Source: Treponema sp. (GTDB taxonomy: Bacteria; Spirochaetota; Spirochaetia; Treponematales; Breznakiellaceae). Taken from it: 7,175 bases of DNA. Below, one piece after another: positions 4,911-7,175 of this stretch; positions within the stretch are counted from its first letter, which is position 1, and every line of letters begins with the position of its first letter. Below the pieces are notes generated by a model. It saw nothing but the letters and a program-made list of their open reading frames with translations. It made no database searches and was not told where the DNA came from. The stretch spans positions 1-7,175 of the forward strand of contig JAIROE010000133.1 in NCBI GenBank assembly GCA_031257715.1, read 5' to 3'. The position numbers and the translations under genes were made by a program.

Positions 4911-5740
4911 GAGCGGCAAAAACCCTCCCCCGTTCCATAGGGACAGAACGGGAAAGCGCCCTGCACCGGGCGCTGAAATTCCATTACACGGGAGCCGGCG
5001 GAACAACTGAAAGTTCCCTCGGAGGCTATGTCTGCGACGGGATCAGGGACGACGGGGAAATCATAGAAGTACAGACGGGAAGCTTCGGCCCGTTAAGGGA
5101 GAAGGTTTCCGTCTTTTCGGCGCGGGGAAGGGTCCGCGTCATATATCCGGTGACGGTGGTCAAGTACATAGAACTGCTTGATGAAGCGGGAAACCCGCTC
5201 CACAGGCGAAAAAGCCCGCGGCGCGGCACGGAATGGGACCTTTTTTATCATCTCCTGTATGCGCCTGAACTTCCCCTCATTCCCGGCCTTGTCATCGAAC
5301 TGGCCCTTGTGGACGTACTTGAAAAGCGGACGAACGACGGCCGGGGATCCTGGCGGCGCAGGGGGGCAAGCATAACGGGCAGGGAACTCGCCGCCTGGCG
5401 CGGAACCGTTTCCCTGGAAAAACCCGCCGACTATCTGCGCTTTGTCCCTTTCGGCGCAAACGACGAATTCACCGTGAAGGATCTTGCCGAAAAGGCGGGC
5501 ATAAACACTCCCCTTGCCCAAAAAACCCTCTATGTTCTCTTCAAAATGGGCCTTGTGGAACGGACGGGAAAGAGGGGAAGAGGATTCCTCTACCGCGCCG
5601 CGGACAAAAAAACCCCGCCGGAGCCTTTTGGCCCGGCGGCCGATTTTTCGAACAGGAATTACCAGGCGTCGGAAATATCGTCCTCGTCCCGGTTATCCTC
5701 CGCAAAGAGGTCCGTTACCGCCCGGAGATCGTCAAAATAG
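4907..5740 (+). CDS. Putative PD-(D/E)XK-like nuclease domain with C-terminal winged helix; function unknown
   Basis: A 277-residue soluble protein. The N-terminal part has the order expected for a PD-(D/E)XK core: an acidic helix GTERESALHRALKFHY (E14, E16), then GGYVCDGI with D44, a turn, then EIIEVQTGSFG with E54-x-Q56, and the RVRVIYPVTV strand at about 75-84. E-x-Q in place of E-x-K is found in some members, such as the CoiA-like group. A middle region (about 105-185) is of unclear fold and rich in Arg/Gly at 141-153. Residues 187-231 (FTVKDLAEKAGINTPLAQKTLYVLFKMGLVERTG) look like a winged helix with a basic wing KRGRGF. The last 45 residues are Ser/Arg/Pro-rich, span the flaA terminator and are antisense to flaA, so they are probably a passenger tail. 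Start is ATG 4907, overlapping the upstream stop. Catalysis is an inference from motif order only. Confidence 0.7.
   Translation: MRAAKTLPRSIGTERESALHRALKFHYTGAGGTTESSLGGYVCDGIRDDGEIIEVQTGSFGPLREKVSVFSARGRVRVIYPVTVVKYIELLDEAGNPLHRRKSPRRGTEWDLFYHLLYAPELPLIPGLVIELALVDVLEKRTNDGRGSWRRRGASITGRELAAWRGTVSLEKPADYLRFVPFGANDEFTVKDLAEKAGINTPLAQKTLYVLFKMGLVERTGKRGRGFLYRAADKKTPPEPFGPAADFSNRNYQASEISSSSRLSSAKRSVTARRSSK
5606..5639 (-). terminator. Intrinsic terminator of the flaA pair
   Basis: Seven base pairs CCGCCGG (5615-5621) with CCGGCGG (5633-5639), continued by GCC/GGC after one bulged A, close on a TTTT loop. On the minus strand GG and seven T (5606-5612) follow, about 20 nt beyond the flaA stop. 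On the plus strand CCGA and five T (5644-5648) follow, so it may be partly bidirectional. It lies inside the reading frame of the plus-strand nuclease-like gene. Its stem shares the CCGCCGG/CCGGCGG heptamers with the hairpin at 4592-4620. Confidence 0.85.
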
Positions 5741-6384
5741 ATGTAGTAGGTTCCGTATGCTTCCATGGGATCGCAGTCGATGCGGAAACCGGTGACCTGT
5801 ATGCCCAACTGGTTGTTGTAGTGGTAATTGCGCTGAACGATGCCGTTAAAGCCGTCTTCCGCCTGCGGAGGAACCGCCACGGTAAGCCGTTTCCAGCCCT
5901 GAAAATTGAGCTTTCCAACGTACAGTTCATAGTACCGGCCGAAAAAGTCCTGCAAAAGCAGGCTGAGTTCATGGTTGTAGTTTCTTCCCACCACCCACAG
6001 GGAAATGGTCTTGGTTATTCCTTCAATGGGAATGGGCCGTATGGGATACACGGTAAAACTGGTATATCCCCGGTGAATAAAATCAACCTTGGTACCCAGA
6101 ACATAACGATCGGGAATGTTCATCCCCTCTTCTTCGGGAAGGCCGGCTTTTCCCGCGGGACTGCCGCTGAAAAGCCTTGTGGTGGTATGCCCGTCATCCG
6201 GAGACATGGAGGAACGCCAGTATCCGTCATGTTCGAATTTATCCACCGACACTTCCTTGAGGAGCTGCTGCGCGGAATCTATGCCTATGCGTTCGGCGTT
6301 GGGGGTACCGACCTCGGCCCCCTGCTGGGCAAAGAGCAGGGCGGCGCCGCTGAAAAACAGGGAAATTAGTATAAACCGTTTCAT
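5659..6384 (-). CDS. flaA2: FlaA-family periplasmic flagellar sheath protein (second of pair, FlaA2-like)
   Basis: A 241-residue secreted protein of the spirochaete FlaA family, which coats the FlaB core of the periplasmic flagellum. A signal peptide is plain: MKR, a hydrophobic stretch, then LFA before QQG, a good signal peptidase I site near residue 19. The mature part has YVLGTKVDFIHRGYTSFTVYPIRP, ISLWVVGRNYNHELSLLL, DFFGRYYELYVGKLNFQGW and, near the end, YYIYFDDLRAVTDLF, before an acidic tail (DNRDEDD). These align block by block with the upstream paralogue. The start ATG at 6384 has a strong AAGGAGA (6390-6396) 5 nt ahead, overlapping the stop of the first gene. It ends at TAA 5659, 20 nt before a strong terminator. 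The number given to the symbol is tentative; which FlaA subtype it is needs alignment. Confidence 0.88.
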   Translation of the reverse strand: MKRFILISLFFSGAALLFAQQGAEVGTPNAERIGIDSAQQLLKEVSVDKFEHDGYWRSSMSPDDGHTTTRLFSGSPAGKAGLPEEEGMNIPDRYVLGTKVDFIHRGYTSFTVYPIRPIPIEGITKTISLWVVGRNYNHELSLLLQDFFGRYYELYVGKLNFQGWKRLTVAVPPQAEDGFNGIVQRNYHYNNQLGIQVTGFRIDCDPMEAYGTYYIYFDDLRAVTDLFAEDNRDEDDISDAW

Positions 6385-6389
6385 TGCTG

Positions 6390-6396
6390 TCTCCTT
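6390..6396 (-). promoter_or_regulatory. Ribosome binding site of the second flaA gene
   Basis: AAGGAGA on the minus strand, 5 nt before ATG 6384 and overlapping the TAA stop of the first flaA gene. It fixes the start and is much stronger than the sites seen in the dcw operon, in keeping with a highly made structural protein. Confidence 0.8.
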
Positions 6397-7165
6397 AATT
6401 GCTTGAGGCCCAAAGTTCCTGAACCCGTTCAGGATCGGTCAATTCATCACCGTCAAAAAGAGATTCGAAAGTATCGGTGAGAACCTTGAACTGATCAAAG
6501 TAGATATAAAAATCATTGACCGGTTCGGTCGGCTGGGTCCAGATCCGGAACTTGACAAAGGTAAGGCCCGCCAGCCGGGGAAGCACCCGCTTTGACTGTA
6601 TGATATTGCCGGGAATTCTGGCCCTGATGTTTCTCCACCCCGTATAGCCTATGTTACCGAAACGGATATTGTGAACAACACCCTGAAAATCCCTCACATA
6701 CGCTTCGATGTAATAGTCAAGATTCGAGCCCCATACCCACATGTCCAGGTAAGAAACCCGGCCCGGAATGGGTATCTCGAAAGGTTCGTCTCCGCCGGTG
6801 GCAACAGGATACAGATCTATCCAGTTGTAGCCCCTGCGGTCAAAACGGCCCCAGATGCCCAGGCTTTTAAGCTCCTTGCCGTCCCGGTTCAGGCCGAACA
6901 GGGCCATTGGCCAGGCGGGCACATACGTCATCCGGGGATAGGCGGCGTCATCCGTCCTGGTGGCGAATTTGCTGGCGTCCAGCTTCCATTCAAAATCGTA
7001 ACTATAATTTCTCCCTGCAACAGTCCATTCATGACTCGTAACGCCGTCAAAACTGTCAAGCACGATGGCCTCGTAATCGACGGTGTTTTCATCACCGAAC
7101 GCTGCCGACGCGGCTGCCATTGCCAAAAGAACGAGGCAGACAACCTTGAAACTGCCGTGTTTCAT
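6395..7165 (-). CDS. FlaA-family periplasmic flagellar sheath protein (first of pair)
   Basis: A 256-residue secreted FlaA-type protein. The N-terminus has a basic start, hydrophobic residues to about 22 and AFG before DEN, a likely signal peptidase I site near residue 24. It is rich in aromatic residues; blocks shared with the downstream paralogue are WGRFDRRGYNWIDLYPV, YLDMWVWGSNLDYYIEAYV, DFQGVVHNIRFGNIGYTGW, and DFYIYFDQFKVLTDTFESLF before an acidic tail. The pattern of beta strands with a DFxG turn and the terminal YIYFD motif is the FlaA signature. Family members form part of the sheath on the FlaB core and affect filament stiffness and cell shape. ATG 7165 has GGAG at the right window edge, 6 nt ahead; the promoter lies outside. 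It forms a two-gene operon with the next gene (10 nt gap). Whether earlier genes belong to the operon is not visible. Confidence 0.87.
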   Translation of the reverse strand: MKHGSFKVVCLVLLAMAAASAAFGDENTVDYEAIVLDSFDGVTSHEWTVAGRNYSYDFEWKLDASKFATRTDDAAYPRMTYVPAWPMALFGLNRDGKELKSLGIWGRFDRRGYNWIDLYPVATGGDEPFEIPIPGRVSYLDMWVWGSNLDYYIEAYVRDFQGVVHNIRFGNIGYTGWRNIRARIPGNIIQSKRVLPRLAGLTFVKFRIWTQPTEPVNDFYIYFDQFKVLTDTFESLFDGDELTDPERVQELWASSN

Positions 7166-7175
7166 CCGATACTCC

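Noticed and set aside
4632..5006. Minus-strand frame of 124 codons that could have used the hairpin at 4592-4620 as its terminator
   Set aside because: The product is Gly/Pro-rich with no family features, while the opposite frames form two coupled, well-formed proteins. Position before the terminator was the only support.
5093..5521. Minus-strand frame of 142 codons opposite the nuclease-like gene
   Set aside because: No family features and no ribosome binding site; antisense to a better coding frame.
5821..6369. Plus-strand frame of 182 codons opposite the second flaA gene
   Set aside because: Antisense to a clear FlaA protein with signal peptide and strong ribosome binding site.
1..7175. 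CRISPR arrays, tRNA or rRNA genes, insertion sequences, prophage genes
   Set aside because: No regularly spaced repeats, tRNA cloverleaf, transposase motif or phage-type protein was seen anywhere in the window.

Overview
The window looks like chromosomal DNA of a fairly GC-rich spirochaete, most likely a Treponema relative. The main evidence is a tandem pair of FlaA-type periplasmic flagellar sheath proteins, a family restricted to spirochaetes, beside a compact division and cell-wall (dcw) cluster. The genus is inferred; no rRNA or other direct marker is present.

Layout. From about 4500 down to the left edge, the minus strand carries a tightly packed dcw operon in the order mraZ, rsmH, ftsL, murF, mraY, ftsW (ftsW cut by the window edge). 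Junctions are ATGA, GTGA and TAGTG overlaps or gaps of 7 to 17 nt, so this reads as one transcript. A good sigma-70-type promoter (TTGACG, 17 nt, TAATAA) precedes mraZ. At the predicted transcription start lie four TGG-core boxes on a 10-bp register (one slot empty), matching the known MraZ operator design and implying autoregulation. ftsI, murE and murD, often found between these genes elsewhere, are absent.

From 4502 to 4658 is a regulatory intergenic stretch with A-tracts, a perfect 6+6 dyad and a GC-rich hairpin with a T-run on the minus strand. From 4659 to 5740 the plus strand holds two genes coupled by an ATGA overlap: a small 84-residue protein I do not recognise, and a 277-residue protein whose N-terminal part looks like a PD-(D/E)XK-type nuclease core with an E-x-Q motif and whose C-terminal part looks like a winged helix. 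This pair is the least explained part of the window. Its 3' end runs through the flaA terminator and overlaps the flaA end antiparallel.

From 7165 down to 5659 the minus strand carries two flaA paralogues, 10 nt apart, both with signal peptides, ending at a strong intrinsic terminator. The FlaA proteins would sheath the periplasmic flagella; the dcw genes supply lipid-linked peptidoglycan precursor and divisome parts under MraZ control.
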